The notes: generated from the letters alone by a model not told the origin. Counted from the stretch's first letter, positions 1 through 13,025 are shown. The stretch is 64,000 bases of DNA from Streptomyces lucensis JCM 4490 (GCF_014650035.1 NZ_BMUE01000005.1:310001-374000), one strand, 5' to 3'. Numbers and translations: made by a program.

Positions 1-20
1 TCGAGTACTACGCCCGCTGA
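1..20 (+). CDS. rpsD: 30S ribosomal protein S4, last codons (partial)
   Basis: Only the 3' end is in the window. Bases 3-17 read Glu-Tyr-Tyr-Ala-Arg, followed by TGA at 18-20. The C-terminus EYYAR is how I remember the end of streptomycete ribosomal protein S4, and rpsD precedes the alaS region in Streptomyces as I recall it. Five codons are weak evidence alone, so the call rests mainly on this match plus gene order. The gene converges on the ATPase gene that ends at 40. Confidence 0.6.
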
Positions 21-39
21 CCCCAGCCGGCGTACGTCC

Positions 40-2214
40 TCAGCCCGCCGTCCTGCCGCCCTCCGGGGCCGGCGAGGCGGCGGGTTCGCGTTTCCCGGCC
101 CCCTCCCGGCCCCGTGCCCCGCGCGGAGCGGGCAGCGCGCCCAGCGGCCGTACGCCGTCGTGTCCCAGCGCCCGGGCCACGGCCGCGTCCCGGTCCAGCC
201 GTGACCCCTCGCGCACGCACTCCTCGTACCGCGTGTCACCGAGCGCCCGCCGCGCGGCGGCCTCGCACACCTCGTGCGGGGCGTTGTAGTGGGCCGAGCC
301 GAACAGCGGCAGCCCCACCGACGGCCACAGCCGGCCCGCCGCCCCCTGCAGCACCGCCGCCTCGGCCGGGTCGCCCTGCGCCGCCGTCACCAGCGCGAGC
401 AGCTCGATCGCCAGCACGCAGCCCAGCAGGTCGTCAAAGGCGTGCGCGTTGCCGAGGCAGTCCCCGAGCAGCTTCCGCGCCCGCGCCGGGGCCCCCTCCC
501 GCCAGGCCGCGTACGCCAGCACGTAGAGCGCGTACGACCGCGCCCAGCGCTCCCCGTGGTCCTCGCAGATCCCCCGCACGTCCTCGCACAGCCGCACCGC
601 GTCCGGCAGATCACCCTGGAACGCCCGTGTCATCGCCAGTTCCACCTGGCCCATCAAAACGTTGCTGTTGAGTTCGCCGATCTCGCGGTAGCGGTCCAGC
701 GCCGACCGCAGCAGCGTCTCCGCACCGCTCATGTCGTCCGTGATCAGTGCCAGGCACCCGGCACGGTGCTCGGCGTACGCCGCCGCCGTCGCGTCCGCGC
801 ACCGCTCCGCCTGCTCCCGGCACTCCCGCAGCGTGCGCAGCGCGGTCACGGTGTCGCCCTGCAGGATCGCCACGTGCCCGAGCACCCACAGCGCCTTGAG
901 CCGGGACCGCTCGTACCCCGACTCCAGCTCCACGCTGCGCTCCAGCCAGCGCCGCCCCTCCGCCAGCCGCCCGCACCCGACCCAGCAGAACCACAGCGAT
1001 CCCGCCAGGTACTGGCCGAGGTGCACTCCCTCCGGCTCCGTCAGGCACAGCTCCAGCGCCGCCCGCAGATTCGCCAGCTCCGCTTCGACCCGGGCGGCCA
1101 CCTCCCGCTGCCGGGGCGAGAACCAGTCCAGTTCGCACCAGGTCGCCAGGCCCAGGTACCAGTCGCGGTGCCGCCGGCGCAACCGGTCCGCGTCGCCGGC
1201 CGCCTCCAGCCAGTCGGCGCCGTAGGCGCGCACGGTGTCCAGCATGCGGTAGCGGGGACCGGCCGGGGTCTCCTCGCGGGAGACGACCGACTGGGCGAGC
1301 AGCTCCGAGAGCACGTCCAGGACGTCCCGTGCGGCCAGCCCGTCCCCGCTGCACACGTACTCGGCCGCCTCCAGGTCGAAGGTCCGCGCGAACACCGACA
1401 GCCGCGCCCACAGCAGCCGTTCGGCCGGCGTGCACAGCTCGTGGCTCCAGCCGATGGCCGTGCGCAGCGTCTGGTGCCGGGGCAGGGCGTCCCGGCCGCC
1501 GCCGGTCAGCAGCCGGAACCGGTCGTCCAGGCGCCGCAGCAACTGGTCGGGGGACAGGGCCCGCAGCCGTCCCGCCGCCAGTTCCAGCGCCAGCGGAACG
1601 CCCTCCAGGCGACGGCACAGCTCCCGCACCTCGGGGGCCCCGGCCACCGGCAGCCCCTGCTCCGCGGCCCGGCGCGTGAACAGCTCCACCGCCTCGTCCT
1701 CGTCGAGCGGCGGCAGCGGGAACAGCCGTTCGCCGGCCAGCCCCAGCGGACGCCGGCCCACGGCCAGCACGCGCAGCTCCGGCAGCCGGCGTACCAGCTC
1801 CGCCGTCAGGCCGGCGCAGGTCTCCACCAGGTGCTCGAACCCGTCCAGCACCAGCAGGACCCGCCGGCCGGTGAGGTGTTCGAGCAGCATCTCGCGGGGC
1901 ATGCGGGAGGTGTGGTCGGTCAGCCCGAGCGCCTCCAGGACCGCGTACTCCACCAGCTGCGGATCGCGGACCGTCGCCAGCTCGACCCAGCCCCGGCCGG
2001 CGCCGCGCTCCGCGTCACCGGACGCCCACCGGGCCGCCGCCCGTCCGGCCAGCCGGGACTTGCCGACGCCCCCGGCCCCGGTCACGGTCACCAGCCGGGA
2101 CCCGCCGAGCACGCTCGCCAGCTCGGCGAGCTGTGCCGAGCGCCCGACGAAGGCGTCGAGTTCGAGGGGCGGACCTACGTACGCCCACGGGCCGGGACTC
2201 TGAGGACCTCGCAT
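40..2214 (-). CDS. AfsR-like NB-ARC ATPase with TPR-type C-terminal half
   Basis: A 724-residue cytoplasmic STAND-type ATPase. The Walker A motif GAGGVGKS lies at about residues 46-53, a Walker B-like run VLLVLDGF follows, and the NB-ARC GxPLAL motif appears as GVPLALELAAGRL. The C-terminal half is Ala/Leu/Arg-rich helical repeat of TPR character. Unlike AfsR or LuxR/MalT relatives there is no N-terminal SARP domain and no C-terminal helix-turn-helix, so it may be a stand-alone signalling ATPase rather than a DNA-binding regulator. I chose the ATG at 2214. The frame stays open upstream to 2328, but that extension is not protein-like, and a TACGCT hexamer (possible -10) sits nine bases before this ATG. 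It is transcribed away from the alaS operon. The ligand or partner is unknown. Confidence 0.8.
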   Translation of the reverse strand: MRGPQSPGPWAYVGPPLELDAFVGRSAQLAELASVLGGSRLVTVTGAGGVGKSRLAGRAAARWASGDAERGAGRGWVELATVRDPQLVEYAVLEALGLTDHTSRMPREMLLEHLTGRRVLLVLDGFEHLVETCAGLTAELVRRLPELRVLAVGRRPLGLAGERLFPLPPLDEDEAVELFTRRAAEQGLPVAGAPEVRELCRRLEGVPLALELAAGRLRALSPDQLLRRLDDRFRLLTGGGRDALPRHQTLRTAIGWSHELCTPAERLLWARLSVFARTFDLEAAEYVCSGDGLAARDVLDVLSELLAQSVVSREETPAGPRYRMLDTVRAYGADWLEAAGDADRLRRRHRDWYLGLATWCELDWFSPRQREVAARVEAELANLRAALELCLTEPEGVHLGQYLAGSLWFCWVGCGRLAEGRRWLERSVELESGYERSRLKALWVLGHVAILQGDTVTALRTLRECREQAERCADATAAAYAEHRAGCLALITDDMSGAETLLRSALDRYREIGELNSNVLMGQVELAMTRAFQGDLPDAVRLCEDVRGICEDHGERWARSYALYVLAYAAWREGAPARARKLLGDCLGNAHAFDDLLGCVLAIELLALVTAAQGDPAEAAVLQGAAGRLWPSVGLPLFGSAHYNAPHEVCEAAARRALGDTRYEECVREGSRLDRDAAVARALGHDGVRPLGALPAPRGARGREGAGKREPAASPAPEGGRTAG

Positions 2215-2373
2215 GGGACACGGAGCGTACTGAACCGTGTTGCGTACAATCGCCTGTCGCGACTCCGTCCCCGGCGGCCGGTAATCCGGTGCGGAGCCCC
2301 GGCCTCGGCGCGATAGGCTCGGGGCCACGACTTTTTCGATGCTCAGGCACGTTTCAGGGAGCGGGTGCGCACA

Positions 2374-2799
2374 GTGTCCGGTGGTGAGGTGGCCGGGATC
2401 CTGGTGGCCGTCTTCTGGGCGATCCTGGTCTCCTTCCTCGCCGTCGCACTGGCGAGGCTGGCCCAGACGCTCAAGGCGACCACCAAGCTCGTGGCGGACG
2501 TGACCGACCAGGCCGTCCCGCTGCTAGCCGACGCCTCCCAGGCGGTGCGTTCGGCGCAGACCCAGATCGACCGGGTCGACGCGATCGCCTCCGACGTCCA
2601 GGAGGTCACGTCGAACGCCTCCGCGCTGTCGACCACCGTCGCCTCCACCTTCGGCGGCCCCCTGGTCAAGGTCGCGGCCTTCGGCTACGGCGTCCGCCGG
2701 GCCCTGGGGGGCCGCAGGGAGGACGTGCCCGCGAAGGCGCCCCGGCGTACCGTGATCGTGGGCCGGACGGTCCCCGCCGCACGCCGCAAGCGGAAGTAA
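2374..2799 (+). CDS. DUF948 membrane-anchored protein
   Basis: A 141-residue protein with one N-terminal membrane segment (about residues 4-28, VAGILVAVFWAILVSFLAV) followed by a long amphipathic helical stretch with VADVTD and VQEVTS heptad-like spacing, then a basic Arg/Lys-rich tail. This is the layout of the DUF948 family, which has no settled function. I prefer the GTG at 2374. An in-frame GTG at 2365 lies only three bases from the AGGGAG at 2356-2361, while 2374 is about 12 bases from it. It heads a compact run with the DUF6167 gene and alaS and is probably cotranscribed with them. A TAGGCT hexamer at 2314-2319 is a possible -10. Confidence 0.8.
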   Translation: MSGGEVAGILVAVFWAILVSFLAVALARLAQTLKATTKLVADVTDQAVPLLADASQAVRSAQTQIDRVDAIASDVQEVTSNASALSTTVASTFGGPLVKVAAFGYGVRRALGGRREDVPAKAPRRTVIVGRTVPAARRKRK

Positions 2800-2815
2800 G
2801 GACTGAGACCGAGCG

Positions 2816-3163
2816 ATGTTCCGCCGTACGTTCTGGTTCACCTCGGGTGTCGCCGCCGGTGTGTGGGCCACCACCAAGGTCAACCGCAAGCTCAGGCAGC
2901 TGACCCCGGAGAGCCTGGCCGCCACCGCGGCGAACAAGGCCCTGGAGACCGGCCGGCGCGTGAAGGACCGCGCGGTCGGCTTCGCGCTCGACGTGCGCGA
3001 CAACATGGCGCAGCGCGAGGCGGAGCTGAACGACGCCCTCGGCATCGACGAGGACCCCGGGCTCCCCGCGCCCCGGCGCCACGCCGTCATCGAGAACAAC
3101 CGCAGCAGCCCGAAGTACATCGAGAACACGACGTACTCGCACAACCGGAATGAGGACCACTGA
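2816..3163 (+). CDS. DUF6167-type small protein upstream of alaS
   Basis: A 115-residue protein with a short hydrophobic N-terminus ([17 protein letters not shown]), a basic helical middle and an Asn/Tyr-rich polar tail. It resembles the actinobacterial DUF6167 family, whose function is unknown to me. It starts 16 bases after the DUF948 gene, and its TGA at 3161-3163 shares one base with the alaS ATG (TGATG), so translation of alaS is likely coupled to it. The pairing of DUF948 and DUF6167 directly before alaS suggests a conserved envelope-associated unit, but nothing in the sequence ties it to aminoacylation. Confidence 0.75.
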   Translation: MFRRTFWFTSGVAAGVWATTKVNRKLRQLTPESLAATAANKALETGRRVKDRAVGFALDVRDNMAQREAELNDALGIDEDPGLPAPRRHAVIENNRSSPKYIENTTYSHNRNEDH

Positions 3164-5835
3164 TGGAGTCGGCCGAGATTCGCCGCCGCTGGCTGAGCTT
3201 CTTCGAGGAGCGCGGGCACACCGTCGTCCCTTCGGCGTCGCTCATCGCGGACGACCCGACTCTGCTCCTCGTCCCCGCCGGCATGGTGCCCTTCAAGCCC
3301 TACTTCCTCGGTGAGGTCAAGCCCCCCTTCGCGCGCGCCACCAGCGTGCAGAAGTGCGTGCGCACGCCCGACATCGAAGAGGTCGGCAAGACCACCCGCC
3401 ACGGCACGTTCTTCCAGATGTGCGGCAACTTCTCCTTCGGTGACTACTTCAAGGAAGGTGCCATCAAGTACGCCTGGGAGCTGCTCACCACGCCCCAGGA
3501 CAAGGGCGGTTACGGCCTCGACCCCGAGCGCCTGTGGATCACCGTCTACAAGGACGACGACGAGGCCGAGCGTATCTGGCACGAGGTCGTCGGCGTGCCC
3601 AAGGAACGCATCCAGCGCCTGGGCATGAAGGACAACTACTGGTCCATGGGCGTCCCCGGCCCCTGCGGCCCCTGCTCCGAGATCAACTACGACCGCGGCC
3701 CCGAGTTCGGCGTCGAGGGCGGCCCCGCCGTCAACGACGAGCGGTACGTGGAGATCTGGAACCTCGTCTTCATGCAGTACGAGCGCGGCGAGGGCATCGG
3801 CAAGGACAACTTCGAGATCCTCGGGGACCTGCCGAGCAAGAACATCGACACGGGCCTCGGCCTGGAGCGGCTCGCCATGATTCTGCAGGGCGTGCAGAAC
3901 ATGTACGAGATCGACACCTCCATGGCCGTGATCGACAAGGCCACCGAGCTGACCGGTGTCCGCTACGGCGACGCCCACGACTCGGACGTGTCGCTGCGCG
4001 TGGTCACCGACCACATGCGCACCGCCACCATGCTCATCGGCGACGGCGTCACCCCCGGCAACGAGGGCCGCGGCTACGTGCTGCGCCGCATCATGCGCCG
4101 CGCCATCCGCAACATGCGCCTGCTCGGCGCCACCGGCCCGGTCGTCAAGGACCTCATCGACGTCGTCATCGGCATGATGGGCCAGCAGTACCCGGAGCTG
4201 GTCACCGACCGCGAGCGCATCGAGAAGGTCGCCCTCGCCGAGGAGAACGCCTTCCTGAAGACGCTGAAGGCCGGCACCAACATCCTCGACACCGCCGTCA
4301 CCGAGACCAAGCAGTCCGGCGGCAGCGTCCTCTCCGGCGACAAGGCCTTCCTGCTCCACGACACCTGGGGCTTCCCGATCGACCTCACCCTGGAGATGGC
4401 CGCCGAGCAGGGCCTCTCCGTGGACGAGGAGGGCTTCCGCCGCCTGATGAAGGAGCAGCGGGAGCGCGCCAAGGCCGACGCCCAGGCCAAGAAGACCGGC
4501 CACGCCGACATGGGCGCCTACCGGGAGATCGCCGACGCCGCCGGCGCCACCGACTTCACCGGCTACACCGAGACCGAGAGCGAGACCACGATCGTCGGCA
4601 TCCTCGTCGACGGGGTCTCCTCCCCGGCCGCCGCCGAGGGCGACGAGGTCGAGATCGTCCTGGACCGCACCCCGTTCTACGCCGAGGGCGGTGGCCAGAT
4701 CGGCGACACCGGCCGGATCAGGGTCGACTCCGGCGCCGTCGTCGAGATCCGCGACTGCCAGAAGCCGGTCCCGGGCGTGTACGTCCACAAGGGCGTCGTC
4801 CAGGTCGGCGAGGTCACCGTCGGCGCCAAGGCCCACGCCTCCATCGACGCCCGCCGCCGCCACGCCATCGCCCGCGCCCACTCGGCCACGCACCTGACCC
4901 ACCAGGCGCTGCGCGACGCCCTCGGCCCGACGGCCGCCCAGGCCGGTTCCGAGAACCAGCCCGGCCGCTTCCGCTTCGACTTCGGCTCGCCCTCCGCCGT
5001 CCCGACGGCCGTGATGACCGACGTCGAGCAGAAGATCAACGAGGTGCTCGCCCGGGACCTCGACGTGCACGCCGAGGTCATGGGCATCGACGAGGCCAAG
5101 AAGCAGGGCGCCATCGCCGAGTTCGGCGAGAAGTACGGCGAGCGCGTCCGCGTGGTGACCATCGGCGACTTCTCCAAGGAGCTGTGCGGCGGCACACACG
5201 TGCACAACACGGCCCAGCTGGGCCTGGTGAAGCTGCTCGGCGAGTCCTCCATCGGCTCCGGTGTGCGCCGTATCGAGGCCCTGGTCGGCGTGGACGCCTA
5301 CAACTTCCTCGCCCGCGAGCACACGGTCGTCGCCCAGCTCCAGGAGCTGATCAAGGGCCGTCCGGAGGAGCTTCCGGAGAAGGTCTCCGCCATGCTCGGC
5401 AAGCTGAAGGACGCCGAGAAGGAGATCGAGAGGTTCCGCGCCGAGAAGGTGCTGCAGGCCGCCGCCGGCCTCGCCGGGTCCGCCAAGGACGTGCGGGGCG
5501 TCGCCCTGGTCACCGGCCAGGTCCCGGACGGCACGGCGCCGGACGACCTGCGCAAGCTGGTCCTCGACGTGCGCGGCCGGATCCAGGGCGGCCGGGCCGC
5601 CGTGGTCGCCCTCTTCACGGTCACCGGCGGCAAGCCGCTGACGGTCATCGCCACCAACGAGGCCGCGCGCGAGCGCGGTCTGAAGGCCGGTGACCTGGTC
5701 CGCGCCGCCGCCAAGACCCTCGGCGGCGGCGGTGGCGGCAAGCCGGACGTCGCCCAGGGCGGCGGCCAGAACCCGGCCGCCGTCGGCGAGGCCGTCGACG
5801 CCGTCGAGCGACTCGTCGCCGACACCGCCAAGTAG
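3163..5835 (+). CDS. alaS: alanine--tRNA ligase
   Basis: Charges tRNA-Ala with alanine in the cytoplasm and edits mischarged Ser/Gly. It is 890 residues, the normal bacterial length. Visible parts are the class II catalytic domain at the N-terminus (starting [18 protein letters not shown], with [10 protein letters not shown] later), the editing domain with the zinc-binding HxxxH in HSATH (about residue 573), the CGGTHV motif (about residue 675), and the C-Ala domain ending in a Gly-rich [15 protein letters not shown] stretch. The ATG is chosen because it matches the family N-terminus and overlaps the upstream stop. It is followed after 15 bases by ruvX, in the order alaS-ruvX-mltG-aroE usual in actinobacteria. 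Confidence 0.98.
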   Translation: MESAEIRRRWLSFFEERGHTVVPSASLIADDPTLLLVPAGMVPFKPYFLGEVKPPFARATSVQKCVRTPDIEEVGKTTRHGTFFQMCGNFSFGDYFKEGAIKYAWELLTTPQDKGGYGLDPERLWITVYKDDDEAERIWHEVVGVPKERIQRLGMKDNYWSMGVPGPCGPCSEINYDRGPEFGVEGGPAVNDERYVEIWNLVFMQYERGEGIGKDNFEILGDLPSKNIDTGLGLERLAMILQGVQNMYEIDTSMAVIDKATELTGVRYGDAHDSDVSLRVVTDHMRTATMLIGDGVTPGNEGRGYVLRRIMRRAIRNMRLLGATGPVVKDLIDVVIGMMGQQYPELVTDRERIEKVALAEENAFLKTLKAGTNILDTAVTETKQSGGSVLSGDKAFLLHDTWGFPIDLTLEMAAEQGLSVDEEGFRRLMKEQRERAKADAQAKKTGHADMGAYREIADAAGATDFTGYTETESETTIVGILVDGVSSPAAAEGDEVEIVLDRTPFYAEGGGQIGDTGRIRVDSGAVVEIRDCQKPVPGVYVHKGVVQVGEVTVGAKAHASIDARRRHAIARAHSATHLTHQALRDALGPTAAQAGSENQPGRFRFDFGSPSAVPTAVMTDVEQKINEVLARDLDVHAEVMGIDEAKKQGAIAEFGEKYGERVRVVTIGDFSKELCGGTHVHNTAQLGLVKLLGESSIGSGVRRIEALVGVDAYNFLAREHTVVAQLQELIKGRPEELPEKVSAMLGKLKDAEKEIERFRAEKVLQAAAGLAGSAKDVRGVALVTGQVPDGTAPDDLRKLVLDVRGRIQGGRAAVVALFTVTGGKPLTVIATNEAARERGLKAGDLVRAAAKTLGGGGGGKPDVAQGGGQNPAAVGEAVDAVERLVADTAK

Positions 5836-5850
5836 GGAAGCGGTCGCCCC

Positions 5851-6315
5851 ATGCGCAGAGGACGCCGGCTCGCGATCGACGTCGGGGACGCCCGGATCGG
5901 GGTCGCCTCGTGCGACCCCGATGGGATCCTCGCCACACCGGTGGAGACCGTTCCCGGCCGGGACGTACCCGCCGCCCACCGCCGGCTGCGCCAGCTGGTG
6001 GAGGAGTACGAACCGATCGAGGTCGTCGTCGGACTCCCTCGCTCCCTCAAGGGGGGCGAGGGCCCGGCCGCCGTCAAGGTCCGCGCCTTCGCCCAGGAGC
6101 TGGCCAGGGGCGTCAAGCCGGTGCCGGTCCGCCTGGTCGACGAGCGGATGACCACCGTGACGGCCAGTCAGGGACTGCGCGCCTCGGGGGTGAGGTCCAA
6201 GAAGGGCAGGTCGGTCATCGACCAGGCCGCGGCCGTCGTCATTCTGCAGCAGGCCCTGGAATCCGAACGGGTGTCAGGCAAGGCACCCGGCGAGGGCGTC
6301 GAAGTGGTTGTCTGA
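5851..6315 (+). CDS. ruvX: YqgF/RuvX Holliday-junction resolvase-like nuclease
   Basis: A 154-residue RNase H-fold protein. It starts RRGRRLAIDVGDARIGVA, which carries the DxGxxRIG motif with the first catalytic Asp. VVGLPRSLKGGEGPAA and VRLVDERMTTVTA supply the later acidic positions, and DQAAAVVILQQAL is the typical C-terminal helix. Family members act in pre-16S rRNA processing and possibly in recombination; which role applies here cannot be read from sequence. It lies between alaS and mltG with a 15-base gap upstream, consistent with one operon. Confidence 0.93.
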   Translation: MRRGRRLAIDVGDARIGVASCDPDGILATPVETVPGRDVPAAHRRLRQLVEEYEPIEVVVGLPRSLKGGEGPAAVKVRAFAQELARGVKPVPVRLVDERMTTVTASQGLRASGVRSKKGRSVIDQAAAVVILQQALESERVSGKAPGEGVEVVV

Positions 6316-6436
6316 TCGCGATACGGTAACGTTCCGCGCGATGCGCCGGTGTTCGAACAGCCGGGGCACAGCAAGAGGCGGAACGGAAACCGGCCCACCG
6401 GCCGCGGACCGTCGGCCTCGCGGCTCTAGGGGATCG

Positions 6437-8098
6437 ATGACTGAGTATGGCCGGGGCCCGGGCTCCGAACCGTGGCATCCGCAGGACCCGTTGTACGGGG
6501 ACGGCGGATGGGAGGGACAGCAGGCGCACGTCGGCCCGCAGTCCGCCTACGGCGGCCGGCCGCAGCACCCCCACCCGCAGGAGCCGCAGCACGGCGAGTG
6601 GAACCAGCAGCACCCCGGGTACGACGGGCAGCAGTACCAGTACTACGACGAACAGGGTCACGGCGGCTACGACCAGCAGCTCGCCGGCCACACGCAGCAG
6701 CAGTACCACCAGGACGCCTGGCAGGCGGGCAACACGCACGGCCACGTGCCCTACGCCGCCGACCCCAACGACCCGTACAACCAGCAGCCCGTCGCGTACG
6801 GCGGGGAACAGCCCGACCTGTACGGCACCGCGGACGCCTACCCCCCACCGCAGCCGCCCGGGCGCAGGCAGCCCGAGCCGGAAGCGCGGCCGGAGCCCGC
6901 GGCCGACGAGGAGGAGCCCGCCCCCCTCGAGGAGGACGGCCGCGACGACGACGAGGAGCACGAGCTCCAGAGCCGGCGCGACAGGCGAGGCAAGGGCCGC
7001 AAACCCGTCAAGGACAAGAAACGGCGTACCGGCTGCGCCTGCATGGTCGTCGTCCTGGTGTTCGGCGGCGGCCTCGGCGGAGTCGGGTACTTCGGCTACA
7101 AGTTCTACCAAAATCGTTTCGCCCCGGCCCCGGACTACGCGGGCAGCGGCAACGGCCACGAGGTCACCGTCAGCATCACCAAGGGCGACGGCGGCTGGGA
7201 GATCGGCCAGAAGCTGAAGGAGGCGGGCGTCGTCGAGAGCGCCGCCGCGTTCGTCTCCGCGCTGCAGGCGAATCCCAAGGGCAAGTCGCTCCAGGACGGC
7301 GTCTACACCCTGGAGAAGGAGATGTCCGCCGCGAGCGCGGTGGAACTGATGCTCAGCCCGAAGAGCCGCAGCAACCTGATCATCGCCGAGGGCCGGCGCA
7401 ACATCGAGATCTACGGCCTGATCGACAAGCGCGTCGGCGTGGCGGCGGGCACCACCGCGCGCGTCGCGAAGAAGGAGTACAAGCACCTCGGCCTGCCCGC
7501 CTGGGCGCTGAACCACCCGAATCTCAAGGACCCGCTGGAGGGCTTCCTCTACCCGTCCAGCTACGCGGTCACCAAGGGCCAGAAGCCCGAGGCCGTCCTC
7601 AAGGGCATGGTCTCGCAGGCCACCGCCAAGTACCGGGAGCTGGGCCTGGAGAAGAAGGCCAAGGTCCTCGGCCTCGACGGCCCCTGGCAGCTGCTCACCG
7701 TGGCGAGCCTGGCGCAGGCCGAGGGCACGAGCCACGACGACTTCCGCAAGATGGCCGAGGTCGTCTACAACCGCCTCACGCCGGACAACCCGCAGACCTA
7801 CGGGCGGCTGGAGTTCGACTCCACGTACAACTACGTGAAGAACCAGAGCAAGATCGACCTGAGCATCGCCGAGCTGCGCAGGTACGACAACCCCTACAAC
7901 ACCTACTTCTCCAAGGGCCTGCCGCCGGGGCCCATCGACAACCCCGGCGAGGAAGCGCTCAGGGGTGCGCTCGACCCGACCGACGACGGCTGGTACTACT
8001 TCATCTCGATGGACGGCAAGACCAGCAAGTTCACGCGGACGCTCGACGAGCACAACAAGCTGGTCGAGGAGTGGAACGCGTCGAGGAAAAAGAGCTGA
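6437..8098 (+). CDS. mltG: endolytic murein transglycosylase MltG (YceG)
   Basis: A 553-residue cell-wall enzyme thought to cut nascent glycan strands and set their length. The first 195 residues or so are a cytoplasmic, disordered, Gln/Tyr/Gly/Pro-rich region ending in a basic patch. A single membrane segment follows (about 199-222, CMVVVLVFGGGLGGVGYFGY), then the extracellular YceG domain. The catalytic Glu is expected in LASLAQAEGTSHDDF, and the conserved ends DSTYNYV and YNTYFSKGLPPGPI are present. I use the ATG at 6437 because AGGGGA at 6428-6433 precedes it; the longer frame from 6308 lacks support. The long Q/Y-rich tail is typical of streptomycete MltG. The stop overlaps the aroE start by one base. 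Confidence 0.93.
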   Translation: MTEYGRGPGSEPWHPQDPLYGDGGWEGQQAHVGPQSAYGGRPQHPHPQEPQHGEWNQQHPGYDGQQYQYYDEQGHGGYDQQLAGHTQQQYHQDAWQAGNTHGHVPYAADPNDPYNQQPVAYGGEQPDLYGTADAYPPPQPPGRRQPEPEARPEPAADEEEPAPLEEDGRDDDEEHELQSRRDRRGKGRKPVKDKKRRTGCACMVVVLVFGGGLGGVGYFGYKFYQNRFAPAPDYAGSGNGHEVTVSITKGDGGWEIGQKLKEAGVVESAAAFVSALQANPKGKSLQDGVYTLEKEMSAASAVELMLSPKSRSNLIIAEGRRNIEIYGLIDKRVGVAAGTTARVAKKEYKHLGLPAWALNHPNLKDPLEGFLYPSSYAVTKGQKPEAVLKGMVSQATAKYRELGLEKKAKVLGLDGPWQLLTVASLAQAEGTSHDDFRKMAEVVYNRLTPDNPQTYGRLEFDSTYNYVKNQSKIDLSIAELRRYDNPYNTYFSKGLPPGPIDNPGEEALRGALDPTDDGWYYFISMDGKTSKFTRTLDEHNKLVEEWNASRKKS

Positions 8099-8925
8099 TG
8101 ACAGTGACCCACCGGGCCGCCGTGCTCGGTTCGCCCATCGCCCACTCCCTCTCCCCGGCGCTGCACCGGGCCGCGTACGGCGAACTCGGGCTCACCGACT
8201 GGTCGTACGAGCGCTTCGAGGTCGACGAGGCCGGGCTGCCCGGGTTCCTCGCGGAGCTGGGAGAGCAGTGGGCGGGGCTGTCGCTGACCATGCCGCTCAA
8301 GCGGGCGGTCATCCCGCTGCTGGACGAGATCAGCGAGACGGCCGCCTCCGTGGACGCGGTCAACACGGTCGTCCTCACCGAGGACGGCCGCCGGACCGGC
8401 GACAACACCGACATCCCCGGCATGGTGGCCGCCCTGCGCGAGCACGGCATCGAGGAGGTCGGCTCCGCCGCGATCCTCGGCGCCGGCGCCACCGCCTCCT
8501 CCGCGCTCGCCGCGCTCGCCCGGATCTGCACCGGGGAGGTCGTCGCCTACGTCCGCAGCGAGGCCCGCGCCGCCGAGATGCGCCGGTGGGGCGAGCGGCT
8601 GGACGTGGAGGTGCGCACGGCCGACTGGGCGGACGCGGCCGAGGCCCTGCGGGCCCCGCTGGTGATCGCCACCACGCCGGCCGGTACCACCGACGCGCTC
8701 GCCGCCGCCGTACCCGAACGCCCCGCCACCCTCTTCGACGTGCTCTACGACCCCTGGCCCACCGAGCTGGCGGCCCGCTGGTCCATGTTCGGCGGCGCCG
8801 TGGTCGGCGGCCTCGACCTGCTGGTCCACCAGGCCGTGCTCCAGGTCGAGCAGATGACCGGCCGCTCCCCGGCCCCGCTGGAGGCCATGCGCCGGGCCGG
8901 CGAGAAGGCGCTCGCCGCCCGCTGA
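8098..8925 (+). CDS. aroE: shikimate dehydrogenase
   Basis: Reduces 3-dehydroshikimate to shikimate with NADPH. It is 275 residues. The shikimate-binding SLSP motif is near the N-terminus ([17 protein letters not shown]). LTMPLK carries the catalytic Lys at about residue 68, DNTD holds the catalytic Asp at about 105, and [15 protein letters not shown] is the nucleotide-binding turn, with Ala where many AroE have a second Gly. The C-terminus [19 protein letters not shown] is typical. The ATG at 8098 overlaps the mltG TGA by one base. It is separated from aroC by 163 bases, so aroC-aroK-aroB may have a promoter of their own. Confidence 0.95.
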   Translation: MTVTHRAAVLGSPIAHSLSPALHRAAYGELGLTDWSYERFEVDEAGLPGFLAELGEQWAGLSLTMPLKRAVIPLLDEISETAASVDAVNTVVLTEDGRRTGDNTDIPGMVAALREHGIEEVGSAAILGAGATASSALAALARICTGEVVAYVRSEARAAEMRRWGERLDVEVRTADWADAAEALRAPLVIATTPAGTTDALAAAVPERPATLFDVLYDPWPTELAARWSMFGGAVVGGLDLLVHQAVLQVEQMTGRSPAPLEAMRRAGEKALAAR

Positions 8926-9088
8926 GCGGCGCGCTCCCGCGTCCGTCTGCTGGACCGGCGGCCGGACAGCGCCCGGGACGTGGGAGGATCGGAGGTGGCG
9001 GGCCGGGGTCGCGCGACCGGCCGTGCCGTCGCCGTACGCGAGGAACCGCGTGCGCAGCAGTACCGGGCGCGAACACGGAGGAGCACCG

Positions 9089-11876
<2,788 letters not shown>

Positions 11877-12128
11877 GTCCCGCGCCGCTCCGTACGTCCG
11901 CTTTCCCGCGGTTGTCCGGTGTCCGGTTCCCCCGGGGGACCGGGCACTTCGGGCGGTCCCCGGCCGTTGCGGCAAATGACGGCCGGGGACGGTACCGTTC
12001 GGTGGGCAGTGGGGGTCCGCCCCCGCTGCCAGCACCAATGGCCTGCTGCGAGTGAGCCGGAGGGGCGCCGCACCGACCCGGACGCCCCGGCGGCGAACGA
12101 GCCGAACGACGAGACGGAGTGGCAACGG

Positions 12129-13025
12129 ATGCAGCACGCAGTGGGGTCTCCGCTGCCGCCGCCCCAGCAGCCGGGGCAGGGGCCGCACGCCGGCTGGGCG
12201 CCGGCCGGGCACCACCCCGGCCCGCACCCGGCGGCCCCCCAGGGCCCCGGCCCCGTTCCCCCGCCGCCCCAGGCACCGGGCTTCCCGGCCGCGTCCGGGA
12301 CCGTACCTCCGGCGCCCCCGCAGCCCCCGGCCCCGCAGCACGCCGCCGTCCCGCCCGCCCCCGCACAGCCGGCCCCGGATACCACCGGCCACGTGCCGCT
12401 GCCACCGGGCGGCCCGGTCGGCGTCCCCACGGCGCCGCCCGCCACGGCCGCGCCCGCCGACCCGACGGCCACCACCCTGGCCGTCCTGCTGATCGGTCCG
12501 GCCGGAGCCGGCAAGACGAGCGTGGCCAAGTACTGGGCGGACCACCGGCGCGTCCCCACGGCCCACATCAGCCTGGACGACGTGCGCGAATGGGTCCGCT
12601 CGGGCTTCGCCGACCCCCAGTCCGGCTGGAACGAGAACTCCGAGGCCCAGTACCGCCTCGCCCGCCGCACCTGCGGCTTCGCCGCCCGGAACTTCCTGGC
12701 CAACGGCATCTCCTGCATCCTGGACGACGCCGTCTTCCCGGACCGCCCGGTGGTCGGCCTCGGCGGCTGGAAGCGCCACGTGGGCCCCGGGCTGCTCCCG
12801 GTCGTCCTCCTTCCGGGACTGGACATCGTCCTGGAGCGCAACGCCGAACGGACGGGCAACCGCCGCCTCACCGACGAGGAGGTGGCCCGCATCCACGGCC
12901 GGATGGCCGGCTGGTACGGCTCGGGACTGCCGATCATCGACAACTCCCAGCTGGACGTCCCCGGCACGGCCCAGGTACTGGACGAGGTCCTGGCGCGGGC
13001 CATAGCGAGCCCGCCGAGCTGGTAA
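12129..13025 (+). CDS. P-loop kinase-like protein with proline-rich N-terminus
   Basis: Function not recognised. The first 115 residues or so are almost only Pro, Gly, Ala and Gln and are probably disordered. A compact NTPase domain follows, with Walker A GPAGAGKTS at about residues 122-130, HISLDDVREWVRSGF (an Asp placed as in zeta-toxin and polynucleotide-kinase folds) and GISCILDDAVFPDRPVV. The domain is most like AAA_33/zeta-toxin/CPT small-molecule or nucleotide kinases. The start is uncertain: ATG 12129 with GGAG at 12116-12119 is chosen, and the frame is open to 11919. No antitoxin-like gene is adjacent. Its place between aroB and the M24 gene gives no clear role. Confidence 0.7.
   Translation: MQHAVGSPLPPPQQPGQGPHAGWAPAGHHPGPHPAAPQGPGPVPPPPQAPGFPAASGTVPPAPPQPPAPQHAAVPPAPAQPAPDTTGHVPLPPGGPVGVPTAPPATAAPADPTATTLAVLLIGPAGAGKTSVAKYWADHRRVPTAHISLDDVREWVRSGFADPQSGWNENSEAQYRLARRTCGFAARNFLANGISCILDDAVFPDRPVVGLGGWKRHVGPGLLPVVLLPGLDIVLERNAERTGNRRLTDEEVARIHGRMAGWYGSGLPIIDNSQLDVPGTAQVLDEVLARAIASPPSW

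Noticed and set aside
2215..2373. T-box leader for alaS
   Set aside because: No T-box sequence or specifier stem is seen, and alaS is preceded by two coupled genes rather than a long leader.
2524..5979. Very long open frame on the minus strand opposite alaS
   Set aside because: The plus strand encodes a full alanyl-tRNA synthetase. The antisense product is a Val/Leu/Asp/Gly-rich low-complexity string produced by GC-rich codon bias.
12129..13025. Zeta toxin of an epsilon-zeta module
   Set aside because: The P-loop domain is similar in type, but no small antitoxin gene is adjacent and the setting is conserved housekeeping genes.
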